This document shows, piece by piece, positions 7,914 through 15,894 of a DNA stretch of 30,910 nt. The stretch lies in the NCBI GenBank assembly GCA_050741255.1, contig JBOIEQ010000041.1, positions 1 through 30,910 of the forward strand, read 5' to 3'. The position numbers were made by a program, and so were the translations under genes. Position 1 is the stretch's first letter; every line of letters starts with the position of its first letter. The notes below the pieces were generated by a model, which was given only the letters and a program-made list of their open reading frames with translations, was not told the origin of the DNA and searched no databases. The DNA is from CAZXNF01 sp050741255 (lineage in GTDB: Bacteria > Pseudomonadota > Gammaproteobacteria > Burkholderiales > SG8-41).

Positions 7914-9357
7914 ATCCCGTCTGGTCGTGAGTGCGCCGCGCACGCTGTTTGAAAAAGTCTGGCAGGCGCACGCCATTTCCGCGGCGCCGGACGGCGAGAC
8001 GCTGCTCTACGTCGATTTCAACTTCGTGCACGAGGGCGCCTTCCTCGCCTTCGGCCTGCTCGACGCGGAAAAGCGAACCGTCCGGCAGCGCGCGCAGAAC
8101 ATTGCCTTCGCCGATCATTTCGTGCCGACGCGGGGGCGCGAGAAGGGCATCGACGGCATCGCGGACGCCGAGGCCCGCACGATGGTGACGCAGCTCGAGG
8201 TGAACGCGCGGCGGCACGGCATCACTTACTTCGGTATCGACGATCCGCGGCAAGGCATCATGCACGTGGTGGGACCTGAGCTCGGACTCGTGCTGCCCGG
8301 ATCGGTCATCACCGGTTCGGACTCGCACACCTGCACGAACGGCGCGTTCGGCGCCTTTGCCTTCGGCATCGGCCAGTCCGAGATCCGGCAGGTCTTTCTG
8401 ACGCAGACCATCTGGCGCGCCCGGCCGAAGACACTGCGCGTATGCATCGACGGTACGCTCGCCGACGGCGTGTCGGCGAAGGATGTGGCGCTCGCCGTGA
8501 TCGCCGCGCTGGGCGCGGGCAAAGGCTCCGGCTACGCGATCGAATACGCGGGATCCTGTGTCCGCGCGATGGGCATGGAAGGCCGGATGACGCTGTCCAA
8601 CATGTCGATCGAGGCCGGCGCGCGGGCCGGCATGATCGCGCCGGACGACACGACCTTCCGCTACCTGAAGTCCTGCCCGCATGCGCCGAAAGGCGACGCC
8701 TGGACGGCGGCACTGGAAGACTGGCGGCAGTTGCCGTCCGACGACGGGGCGGCTTTCGATCGCGAGATCGCGCTGCGGGCGGAGGATCTCCAGCCCATGG
8801 TGACGTGGGGAACGGGTCTCGATGAAGTCGTGCCGGTGGACGGTCGGGTGCCGGACCCCGCCGCCGTGGAGGATGCCGAGCAGCGCACGCGCATGGAACG
8901 CACGCTGGAGTACATGGGGCTTGCGGCGGGCACGGCCGTGGCGGACGTTCGCATCGACCGCGCTTTCATCGGCTCGTGCACCAACGGCCGCCTCGACGAT
9001 CTGCGCACCGCAGCGGCCGTGCTGAAGGGGCGGAAGGTGCGCATGCCCGTGCTGGTCTCGCCCGGGTCGAGAACCGTCAAGCGTCAGGCCGAGGCGGAAG
9101 GACTGGATGCGATCTTCACCGCGGCCGGGGCGGAATGGGGCGACTCGAGCTGCTCCATGTGCGTCGGATCGAATGGGGACCTGGTCGGGCACGGCGAGCG
9201 GTGCGCATCGACGTCGCCGCGCAATTTCGTGGGCCGGCAGGGCATCGGCGCACGCACGCATGTCATGAGCCCGGCGATGGCGGCCGCGGCGGCAGTGGCC
9301 GGGCATGTGGTCGACGTCAGAACGCTGATGGGAGAGCGGGTTGGAACCCTTCAGTAA
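7906..9357 (+). CDS. LeuC-type aconitase-fold dehydratase, large subunit (canonical Fe-S version)
   Basis: About 483 residues, LeuC-like. Large subunits of isopropylmalate isomerase and related heterodimers carry the [4Fe-4S] cluster and perform stereospecific dehydration and hydration of 2-hydroxy polycarboxylates. All hallmarks are visible: GSDSHTCTNGAFGAFAFGIG, GSCTNGR with Cys358, and SCSMC with Cys416 and Cys419, followed by RNFVGRQG. The start is GTG 7906, overlapping the upstream flavoprotein gene by 8 bases. It overlaps its small subunit by 17 bases. Because it sits in a catabolic cluster beside TcuA-like genes rather than beside leuB, I infer a catabolic hydratase and not the leucine pathway enzyme, so the symbol leuC is withheld. 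Confidence 0.88.
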   Translation: MAESRLVVSAPRTLFEKVWQAHAISAAPDGETLLYVDFNFVHEGAFLAFGLLDAEKRTVRQRAQNIAFADHFVPTRGREKGIDGIADAEARTMVTQLEVNARRHGITYFGIDDPRQGIMHVVGPELGLVLPGSVITGSDSHTCTNGAFGAFAFGIGQSEIRQVFLTQTIWRARPKTLRVCIDGTLADGVSAKDVALAVIAALGAGKGSGYAIEYAGSCVRAMGMEGRMTLSNMSIEAGARAGMIAPDDTTFRYLKSCPHAPKGDAWTAALEDWRQLPSDDGAAFDREIALRAEDLQPMVTWGTGLDEVVPVDGRVPDPAAVEDAEQRTRMERTLEYMGLAAGTAVADVRIDRAFIGSCTNGRLDDLRTAAAVLKGRKVRMPVLVSPGSRTVKRQAEAEGLDAIFTAAGAEWGDSSCSMCVGSNGDLVGHGERCASTSPRNFVGRQGIGARTHVMSPAMAAAAAVAGHVVDVRTLMGERVGTLQ

Positions 9358-9970
9358 GCTCACTGCCGTCGCGGTCCCGCTGGACGACGCGAGCATCGAC
9401 ACGGGCCGGATTTTTCCGTCGCGCTATCTCCGCAAGCCGCGCTCGGCGGGCTATGGAAACTTTCTGTTTCGGGACGCCCGCTTCGATGCGGAAGGCAACG
9501 AGCGGCCGGACTTCATCATGAACCTGCCGCCGTACCGCGCGGCGCGCATCCTGGTCACCGGCCCCAATTTCGCCTGCGGCTCGTCGCGGGAGCCCGCGGT
9601 CTATGCGCTGTTCGATGGCGGGTTCCGCTGCGTGATCGCGCCGAGCTACGGCGACATTTTTTTCAGCAACTGCTTTCGCAACGGCGTGCTGCCGGTGATT
9701 CTGCCGCCTGAACAAGTGCAGGACCTCCGGCAGCAGTTGCATGCCGCGCCGGGCGCCGCCGTCACGGTCGACCTCGAACAACAGGGCGTAACGGCGCCCG
9801 ACGGGCGTGTGCTGTCGTTCGACATTGACGCCTCGCGCAAGCTGCGCCTGTTGCAGGGGCTCGACGACGCATCACTGGCGCTCGAATGCCTGCCGCAGAT
9901 CGAGGCCTTCGAGGCACGCTACCGTGCCGGGCGCCCGTGGGCATGCAACACCTCTCTATTGGACATCTGA
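9341..9970 (+). CDS. LeuD-type aconitase-fold dehydratase, small subunit (canonical partner)
   Basis: About 209 residues, close to LeuD length. This swivel domain closes over the large subunit and contributes substrate-binding residues. The motif NFACGSSREPA (G80-S81-S82-R83-E84) is the family GSSRE signature with the usual following His changed to Pro85. The segment around SYGDIFFSNCFRNGVLPV is typical of LeuD. The start is TTG 9341, with GGAG at 9331-9334, inside the end of the large-subunit gene; no better in-frame ATG exists before the conserved part. It pairs with the gene at 7906-9357. The next gene starts 4 bases after its stop, so both dehydratase pairs are made from one message. Confidence 0.87.
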   Translation: MEPFSKLTAVAVPLDDASIDTGRIFPSRYLRKPRSAGYGNFLFRDARFDAEGNERPDFIMNLPPYRAARILVTGPNFACGSSREPAVYALFDGGFRCVIAPSYGDIFFSNCFRNGVLPVILPPEQVQDLRQQLHAAPGAAVTVDLEQQGVTAPDGRVLSFDIDASRKLRLLQGLDDASLALECLPQIEAFEARYRAGRPWACNTSLLDI

Positions 9971-9974
9971 AGGC

Positions 9975-11255
9975 ATGGGATACACGATCGCGGAAAAAAT
10001 CCTCGCACGCGCGGCGGGCAAGACGGCCGTGCGTCCGGGCGAGTACCTCACCGTGCGCAGCGGTTGCCCGATCATCTTCGGGCATCATTCCTTCGACACC
10101 TTCATGGATCGCGGCCTCGGGCTGGTCCGCGAACTGGGCGTTCGGATCTTCGATCCCGCGAAGGTCGTCATCGTGGACGGCCACGGCGGCGCCTCTTCCG
10201 GCAGCAACATCGCGGACGTGCGCTGGGCCGCGCAGCAGTGGGCGAAGGCGATGGACATTCCGCCGGAGAACATCCTCAATCTCGGTCGCGGCGGCATCGA
10301 AAACATGATTTCCGCCGAGCGCCCCTACGCACTGCCGGGCGACACCTTCTTTCAGGGCTGCAACGGCCATCTGAGCACCGTCGGTGCGCTCGGGGCGTTC
10401 CCCTGCGCGCTGTCGCACGGCTCGGGCGCCTATCTCATGAAAGGCACGACCTGGGTGCGCGTGCCGCGCTCGGTCAAGATTGTCCTCAAAGGAAAGATGC
10501 CCGCCAAGGGCGTGTACGCGCGCGATGTGTTCGAGTATGTGCTTCAGCAGATCGGTCCCATGGGCGGCATGAGCGGCGTGCTGGAATGGACCGGCCCGGT
10601 GGTGGACGCCATGAGCATGGACGAGCGGTTTTCGCTCTCGTCGTCGGCCATCTTCACCGGCGCCTGGACCTCGATCCTGAATCCGGACGGGCAGACCGTG
10701 CACTACGTGCGGTCGCGCACCGACAAGGCTTTCGAGCCCCTGCGCAGCGACCCGGACGCGCAGTATGCGAAGGTCTACGAGTTCGACGTCTCGGCGCTGG
10801 AACCGCTCATTGTGCCGCATCCCAAGCGGCATCTCGTCAAGACCGTCCGGGAGCTGGCGGGCACCCGGGTGAACCGGGGCTTCATCGGCAGCGATTCGGG
10901 CGGCTGGTTCGAGCACATGCAGGTCGCGGCGCGCATTCTGAAAGGGCGCAAGTTGCCGCACGACGTGATTCTCAACATCACGCCCGGCACGGTCGGCATC
11001 CTGCTGCGCATGATGGAGACCGACATCCTGCGGACTTTCGTCGAGGCCGGCTGCGTGGTGCCGGACCCGAACGAGGGCCAGGAAGCGGGTCTGAACACGC
11101 TGTTGTGCGAAGGGGAGGTCTGCATCGCCTCCGCGCAGACAAACTACCCGGGACGGATGGGTAGCCAGAAGGCGGAGATCCATCTCGCCAGTTCCGCCAC
11201 CGTCGCCGCGTCGTGCCTCGAAGGGCGCATCGCCGACCCGCGCGGCTATCTCTAG
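9975..11255 (+). CDS. Divergent LeuC-type aconitase-fold large subunit lacking the Fe-S cysteines
   Basis: About 426 residues, slightly short for LeuC. Homology is evident at the C-terminus (GEVCIASAQTNYPGRMGS, then HLASSATVAASCLEGRIADP), around GFIGSDSGG ... AARILKGRK, and at GNxH-like GCNGHLSTVGALGAF. The cluster ligands are missing: the GSCTN cysteine is Asp307, and the PGCGPC pair reads PNEGQE, giving Glu367 and Glu370 at the same 3-residue spacing. The distance between the first and second ligand (60 residues) is close to that of the canonical neighbour (58). The catalytic DSH motif reads CNGH, and the first DH-containing motif reads VDGHGG. A [4Fe-4S] aconitase mechanism is therefore unlikely; a carboxylate-bound divalent metal or a metal-free enzyme is possible. 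ATG 9975 starts 4 bases after the preceding stop. Confidence 0.83.
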   Translation: MGYTIAEKILARAAGKTAVRPGEYLTVRSGCPIIFGHHSFDTFMDRGLGLVRELGVRIFDPAKVVIVDGHGGASSGSNIADVRWAAQQWAKAMDIPPENILNLGRGGIENMISAERPYALPGDTFFQGCNGHLSTVGALGAFPCALSHGSGAYLMKGTTWVRVPRSVKIVLKGKMPAKGVYARDVFEYVLQQIGPMGGMSGVLEWTGPVVDAMSMDERFSLSSSAIFTGAWTSILNPDGQTVHYVRSRTDKAFEPLRSDPDAQYAKVYEFDVSALEPLIVPHPKRHLVKTVRELAGTRVNRGFIGSDSGGWFEHMQVAARILKGRKLPHDVILNITPGTVGILLRMMETDILRTFVEAGCVVPDPNEGQEAGLNTLLCEGEVCIASAQTNYPGRMGSQKAEIHLASSATVAASCLEGRIADPRGYL

Positions 11256-11265
11256 GAGCATGCCG

Positions 11266-11805
11266 ATGACAACCCTGCTCAAAGGCAACGCCTGGCGCTT
11301 CCCCGGCCTGATGGATATCGACTTCGAGATCTGCTCGTACAACCTGTGCCGCGACCTGCGGGCCGACACCGCGGAAGAGCTGGGCAAGTACTGCATGGTG
11401 AACGTCGATCCCGACTTCCCGAAGAAGGTGCGCAAGGGCGATTTCATCGTGGCTGAGGAGAACATGGGCTACGGGCACGATCACGACCACGGCTGCCTCT
11501 CGATCCTCGGCGCGGGCGTCGGCGCCGTGCTGTGCGAGAGCGCGGCGCCCTATTTCCTGCGCAATTCGCTGGAACACGGCCTGCCCGTGGTGGAGCTGCC
11601 GGGCGTGTTCGCCGCGTGCGCGCAGGGCGACGCGATGGAGATCGACCTGAAGGCGGGGCGAGTGCGCAATCTCCGTAGCGGTGCGGCTCTGGCGTTCGCG
11701 CCGCCACCGGATTTCATACTCGACATGCTGACGGCGGGCGGCATCTATCCGCAGCTGAAACGCATGGCGGCCGACGGACTACTGAAGAAAAGGAGCACGC
11801 AATGA
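11266..11805 (+). CDS. Divergent LeuD-type aconitase-fold small subunit with a GHDHDHG motif
   Basis: About 179 residues, LeuD-like in layout: an opening MTTLLKGNAWRFPGLMDIDFEI strand region, then EENMGYG at about 64-70, and RNSLEHGLPVVELPG where LeuD has its NCFxNGLLP segment. At the place of the family GSSREHA substrate motif it reads G70-H71-D72-H73-D74-H75-G76. The serines and arginine that hold the substrate carboxylate are gone and a His/Asp-rich, potentially metal-binding loop is present. ATG 11266 has AGGAG at 11254-11258 seven bases upstream; the in-frame ATG at 11260 is too close to that site. It follows its presumed partner large subunit by 10 bases and overlaps the next gene by ATGA. 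Confidence 0.8.
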   Translation: MTTLLKGNAWRFPGLMDIDFEICSYNLCRDLRADTAEELGKYCMVNVDPDFPKKVRKGDFIVAEENMGYGHDHDHGCLSILGAGVGAVLCESAAPYFLRNSLEHGLPVVELPGVFAACAQGDAMEIDLKAGRVRNLRSGAALAFAPPPDFILDMLTAGGIYPQLKRMAADGLLKKRSTQ

Positions 11806-12116
11806 TCGTCGACGAGCATATCTACACTTTTTATCCCGGCAAACTGGAGGAATTCCTGCGGATGTACGAGCAGGAAGGGCTGGAGATCCAGACCAGGATC
11901 CTCGGCAACCTGATCGGCTACTTCACGACCGACATCGGCCCGATGAACCAGATCGTGCACCTGTGGGGGTTCGCTGATTACGGGGACCGCGAAAAGCGCC
12001 GCGTGGAGCTTCTGTCCAATCCTGTGTGGAAGGCCTACCTGCCCAAGGTGCGGGCGCTGATGTGCAATCAGGAAACCAAGATGCTGCGGCCGACGAAGTT
12101 CTCTCCCATCCGCTGA
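11802..12116 (+). CDS. NIPSNAP family protein
   Basis: About 104 residues. The protein has the NIPSNAP pattern: an opening strand DEHIYTFYPGKLEEFLRMY, a central GYFTTDIGPMNQIVHLWGFADYGDREKRR segment, and a C-terminal conserved portion with LMCNQETKMLRPTKFSP. NIPSNAP proteins are dimeric alpha/beta-barrel (ferredoxin-like) proteins that are often found in catabolic operons; no single reaction is assigned to the family. The ATG overlaps the previous stop (ATGA), with AAGGAG at 11790-11795, so it is translationally coupled to the divergent dehydratase pair. It may help handle that pair's product; this is inference. Confidence 0.8.
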   Translation: MIVDEHIYTFYPGKLEEFLRMYEQEGLEIQTRILGNLIGYFTTDIGPMNQIVHLWGFADYGDREKRRVELLSNPVWKAYLPKVRALMCNQETKMLRPTKFSPIR

Positions 12117-12144
12117 TGGCAGAGCTGATCGCGGGCGGTCCAGC

Positions 12145-13635
12145 ATGACCGAACGATACGACGTCGTGGTCGTCGGCGCGGGCAACGCGGCGATGTGCGC
12201 CGCGCTGGCGGCGAGCCAGGGCGGCGCGCGCGTGCTGGTGCTCGAAAGCGCGCCGTTCGACGCGCGCGGCGGCAACACCCGTTATGCCGCGGGGCAGATG
12301 CGGAACGGCTTCGGCGATCCGGAAAACCTGCTCAAGCTGGTCGGCGAGGACGATGCCGCGCAGTTCGGCAGCATCGACATCGATCCCTACGGCGTCGATG
12401 ACTTCTTCGACGACGCGGCGCGCCTCACGCAGTACCGGACCGATCCCGCGCTGATGGAAGTGATCACCGGCCAGAGCTTCGACACGCTGTTGTGGATGCG
12501 CAGCCTCGGTGTGCGCTTCCAGCTTTCCATGGGACGGCAGGCGCAGAAGGTCGGCAACCGTTTCAAGTTCTGGGGCAACCTGCCGTGCGAGGTCTGGGGC
12601 GGCGGCGCGGGCATGCTCGAGGCCTACTACAAGAAGGCGGCCGCGGAGGGCGTCAACATTCTGTTCGAGGCGTCGGCCATGCGCCTGCTGATGGACGGCG
12701 ATGCCGTGAGCGGCATCGAGGTCCTGCGCAATGGCCTGCGCGAGACGTATGGCGCGGGGGCGGTCGTGCTGGCCTGCGGCGGTTTCGAGGCCAACGCCGA
12801 GATGCGGGCCATGTATCTGGGCGCCAACTGGGAACTCGCGAAGGTGCGGGGCAGTCGCTACAACACCGGTCGCGGGCTGAAAATGGCGCTGGATGTGGGA
12901 GCGCGCGCCTGCGGCCAGTTGAGCGGCGCCCATTCCACCTGCTGGGACCTCAACGCGCCCGAGTTCGGCGACTTGATTGTCGGCGATTCGTACCAGAAGC
13001 ACAGCTATCCGCTGGGTATCATGGTGAACGCGCGCGGCGAGCGTTTCCTGGACGAAGGTGCGGACTTCCGGAATTACACCTACGCCAAGTATGGCGCGGA
13101 ATTGCTGAAGCAACCCGGTATGTTCGCCTGGCAGGTGTTCGATCAGCGCGCGGTGCCGATGCTGCGGGACGAATACCGCATCAAGCAGGCCACCAAGGCG
13201 AGGGCCGACACGCTGGAACAGCTGGCGACGAAGCTCGAAGGCGTGGACGCCGCGGGCTTTCTGCGCACGGTGGCCGACTACAACCGGGCCGTTCCGGCCG
13301 GAGACCCGCCGATCAATCTCGGCATCAAGGACGAGCGCGGCACGCGCGGCCTCGCCGTGCCGAAATCGCATTGGGCCTACCCGCTCGACCGCGGCCCCTT
13401 CGAGGCCTACGCGGTGACGACGGGCATCACCTTCACCTTCGGGGGATTGAAAATCACGCCGGGGGCCAAAGTCGAGGATCATGGCGGCAGGCCGATCGGC
13501 GGCCTGTATGCGGCGGGGGAAATCCTCGGCGGACTGTTTTTCGGCAACTATCCCGGCGGCAGCGGTCTCACCGCGGGCGCCGTGTTCGGGAAGATCGCCG
13601 GGCAGGGCGCATGCGCCCATGCAATGAAGCGTTAG
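12145..13635 (+). CDS. FAD-dependent tricarballylate dehydrogenase-like flavoprotein (TcuA family, copy 2)
   Basis: About 496 residues and clearly a paralogue of the flavoprotein at 6420-7913. Shared blocks include ARGGNT, LPCEVWGGGAG, ACGGFEANAEMR, NWELAKVRG, YQKHSYP and NARGERFLDEGADF. The FAD-binding start is VVVVGAGNAAMCAAL and the C-terminal FAD segment is GLYAAGEILGGLFFGNYPGGSGLTAGAVFG. As with copy 1, the predicted role is dehydrogenation of a saturated polycarboxylate (established for TcuA with tricarballylate; only inferred here). It starts 28 bases after the NIPSNAP gene with a weak ribosome site. The retention of two diverged copies on either side of two dehydratase pairs suggests two parallel oxidation-hydration steps. 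Confidence 0.85.
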   Translation: MTERYDVVVVGAGNAAMCAALAASQGGARVLVLESAPFDARGGNTRYAAGQMRNGFGDPENLLKLVGEDDAAQFGSIDIDPYGVDDFFDDAARLTQYRTDPALMEVITGQSFDTLLWMRSLGVRFQLSMGRQAQKVGNRFKFWGNLPCEVWGGGAGMLEAYYKKAAAEGVNILFEASAMRLLMDGDAVSGIEVLRNGLRETYGAGAVVLACGGFEANAEMRAMYLGANWELAKVRGSRYNTGRGLKMALDVGARACGQLSGAHSTCWDLNAPEFGDLIVGDSYQKHSYPLGIMVNARGERFLDEGADFRNYTYAKYGAELLKQPGMFAWQVFDQRAVPMLRDEYRIKQATKARADTLEQLATKLEGVDAAGFLRTVADYNRAVPAGDPPINLGIKDERGTRGLAVPKSHWAYPLDRGPFEAYAVTTGITFTFGGLKITPGAKVEDHGGRPIGGLYAAGEILGGLFFGNYPGGSGLTAGAVFGKIAGQGACAHAMKR

Positions 13636-13738
13636 GGATTGGTAACGATGGCGGGGGTATTTAATGGAGGCTGCAAGCGCAAACCATACAAAAGCACCGA
13701 TGCAGCCGCATCTCAGTGAATCGTCAAAGGAATCGATC

Positions 13739-14716
13739 ATGAAACTTCGCATCAGTACACGGAAAAAATGGTTCGGCATTGCGCTGGCGGCGTGCGGCCT
13801 GGCGAATGTCGCCGGCGCGCAAACGTATCCGGACCGGCCGATACGCATGCTGGTCTCCTCGCCGGCGGGCAGTGGCGCCGACATCGTGGCCCGGCTGGTC
13901 GGCCAGAAGATGGCCGAACGCTTCGGCCAGCAGTTCGTGATCGACAACCGGGGCGGCGCGGGCGGTTCGATCGCGACCGACCTGACGGCGAAAGCCAACC
14001 CGGATGGTTACACCCTCCTGATGGTGACGGCGGGCCACACGATCAATCCGAGCATCCTGAAGAACCTGCCCTACGATTCGGTCAGGGATCTCGCGCCGAT
14101 CACGCTGCTGTCGTCAACGCCGTATCTTTTCGTGGCGCATCCCTCCGTCCCGGCGAAGAATGTGGCCGAACTGATCGCCCTCGCGAAGGCCAATCCCAAG
14201 CAGCTGAATTACGCGGCGGGCGGCATCGCGGTCGGTTCCCACCTCGCCGGCGAGTTGTTCAAGATCCGGGCCGGCGTCGACCTGGTGAATATCCCCTACA
14301 AGGGCGCGCCGCAGGCCACCACCGACGTCGTGGCCGGGCAGGTGCAACTGGCTTTCATCACGATGCCGACCGCGCTGCCCCTCGTGAGGGCCGGGAAGCT
14401 GCGGGCCTTGGGGGTGACCAGCGGCAAGCGCGTGGCGGCGACCCCCGAATTCCCGGCGATCGCCGAGACGGTGCCGAATTTCGATGTGCGCACTTGGCAG
14501 GGGTTGTTGGCTCCGGCAGGCACGCCGCCGGCGATCATCGCCAAAGTGCACGATGCGGCGGTGCAGGCAATCAGGATGCCGGACGTGGTCGAGACCCTGA
14601 AGGCCCAGGGCTATGAGCCCGTCGGCAATACCCCCAAGGAGTTCGACCGCCAGATCCGCGAGGAAATGGCGACGTGGAAGGATGTGGTCAAGGCCGCCGG
14701 CATCAAGCCGATGTAA
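13739..14716 (+). CDS. Bug/TctC family periplasmic substrate-binding protein (copy 4)
   Basis: About 325 residues. The signal peptide begins MKLRISTRKKWFGIALAACG and probably ends at NVAGA before QTYPDRP, the classic Bug mature start. Family motifs are present: SPAGSGADIVARLVG, IDNRGGAGG, NPDGYTLLM, LPYDSVRDLAP and VNIPYKGAPQATTDVVAGQVQ. ATG 13739 has AAAGGA at 13726-13731; an in-frame start at 13664 would add a non-signal extension and is not preferred. It follows the second TcuA-like gene by about 100 bp, which may hold a separate promoter. Ligand unknown, presumably an acid handled by the surrounding enzymes. Confidence 0.9.
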   Translation: MKLRISTRKKWFGIALAACGLANVAGAQTYPDRPIRMLVSSPAGSGADIVARLVGQKMAERFGQQFVIDNRGGAGGSIATDLTAKANPDGYTLLMVTAGHTINPSILKNLPYDSVRDLAPITLLSSTPYLFVAHPSVPAKNVAELIALAKANPKQLNYAAGGIAVGSHLAGELFKIRAGVDLVNIPYKGAPQATTDVVAGQVQLAFITMPTALPLVRAGKLRALGVTSGKRVAATPEFPAIAETVPNFDVRTWQGLLAPAGTPPAIIAKVHDAAVQAIRMPDVVETLKAQGYEPVGNTPKEFDRQIREEMATWKDVVKAAGIKPM

Positions 14717-14754
14717 CGCGCAGTTTCAGTTCACTATCGATCAAGGAAACAAGG

Positions 14755-15894
14755 ATGGCCGGAAAACAGAAGGACACGTTGACATTGATGGCCGGCGGTG
14801 ACGTCGGCCCGGTGTACGAACCAACGGAGCAGTTTGCCGAACTGATCGCGCCGACGCTGCAGAAAGCGGACGTGCGGCTCGCGCAGTGCGAGCGGGTCTA
14901 TTCGGAAAATGGCGGTATCGAGCCGCAGTTCGTGTACGGTCCCGGCGGCAACCACGGCCGCCAGCATCCGCGCATGGCGGGCATCTGGAACGCGGCCGGT
15001 ATCGACATCGTCTCGCTCGCCGGCAACCATGCACTGGACTGGGGTCCCGAGGCGCTGCTCGACACCGTCGAGCTGTTCCGCGGCATGGGCAAGCATGTCA
15101 TCGGCGCGGGCAAGGACGAGGAAGAAGCCTGCGCGCCGGCGATCATCGAGAAGAACGGCGTCAGGATCGCGGTTCTGTCGTACTGCTCGGTGCTGCGCGA
15201 CGGGCAGGCGGCCGGTCCGGGCAAACCGGGCGTCGCACCGGCGCGGGCGCATACCTACTACGCGCCGGAGGAGTTCCAGCCCGGTTCACCGCCCAAGATC
15301 ATCACCGTGCCGCACGAGCCGGACGTGCTCGCGTTGCAGGAAGTCATCCGCAAGGCCAAGCAGCAGGCCGATGTGGTGATCCTGTCGATCCACTGGGGAC
15401 TGCGTCACGTCGCCAAGACCATCTGCGGCTACCAGCAACCGATCGCGCACGCCGCCATCGACGCCGGCTGCGACCTGATCCTCGGCCACCACGCGCATTC
15501 GATCAAGGCAGTGGAGGTCTACAAGGGCAAGGTCTGCTTCTACAGCATCGGCAATTTCCTGCAGACCGGTTCCAAGAGCCTGTCGACCGGGACCTTCGAC
15601 TGGAACCTCGTCTGGTACAAGATCGACGAGGACTGCCGGCCGCCGAACGGCATGTACAACTTCCCGCCGCATTGCCGCATGACGATGGTGGCCAAGGCGG
15701 TGATCGGCAAGCAGGGGATCGAGAAGGTGTCGTTCCTGCCGGCCTACATCAATCATCGCGCCCAGCCCTACGCGGTCGGGGCGTCGGATCCGAAGTTCAA
15801 GGAGATTCTCGAGTACACGGAGTGGGTGTCGGACCAGCATCCGCACAAGTTCCGCGTCGAGGGCGATGAGGTCGTGGTGGACACGTCGGCATGA
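14755..15894 (+). CDS. CapA family (metallophosphoesterase-fold) protein, no signal peptide
   Basis: About 379 residues. The fold of the poly-gamma-glutamate synthesis protein CapA, related to calcineurin-type phosphoesterases, is recognised from ordered metal-site motifs: GGDVGP near residue 15, GNHALDWG (N91-H92), HWG (H213) and GHHAHS (H245, H246, H248), followed by YSIGNF. Unlike classical CapA there is no N-terminal membrane anchor or signal peptide, so a cytoplasmic hydrolase is more likely. ATG 14755 has AAGGAA 6 bases upstream. It follows a Bug receptor and overlaps the next gene by ATGA, so it is part of the same catabolic message. The substrate is unknown; involvement in capsule or polyglutamate is not supported by the neighbours. 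Confidence 0.8.
   Translation: MAGKQKDTLTLMAGGDVGPVYEPTEQFAELIAPTLQKADVRLAQCERVYSENGGIEPQFVYGPGGNHGRQHPRMAGIWNAAGIDIVSLAGNHALDWGPEALLDTVELFRGMGKHVIGAGKDEEEACAPAIIEKNGVRIAVLSYCSVLRDGQAAGPGKPGVAPARAHTYYAPEEFQPGSPPKIITVPHEPDVLALQEVIRKAKQQADVVILSIHWGLRHVAKTICGYQQPIAHAAIDAGCDLILGHHAHSIKAVEVYKGKVCFYSIGNFLQTGSKSLSTGTFDWNLVWYKIDEDCRPPNGMYNFPPHCRMTMVAKAVIGKQGIEKVSFLPAYINHRAQPYAVGASDPKFKEILEYTEWVSDQHPHKFRVEGDEVVVDTSA

Noticed and set aside
6114..9402. Long minus-strand frames (620 and 555 codons) across the flavoprotein and dehydratase genes
   Set aside because: Antisense to genes with clear conserved motifs; low-complexity composition and no ribosome sites or domains.
7906..9970. Assignment as leuC-leuD of leucine biosynthesis
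   Set aside because: No leuB or other leucine gene is adjacent and the pair is embedded between TcuA-like genes and a second dehydratase pair; a catabolic role is more likely.
11923..13998. A 691-codon minus-strand frame across the second flavoprotein gene
   Set aside because: Antisense shadow of a gene with intact FAD-binding motifs; it also crosses the receptor start and has no recognisable domain.
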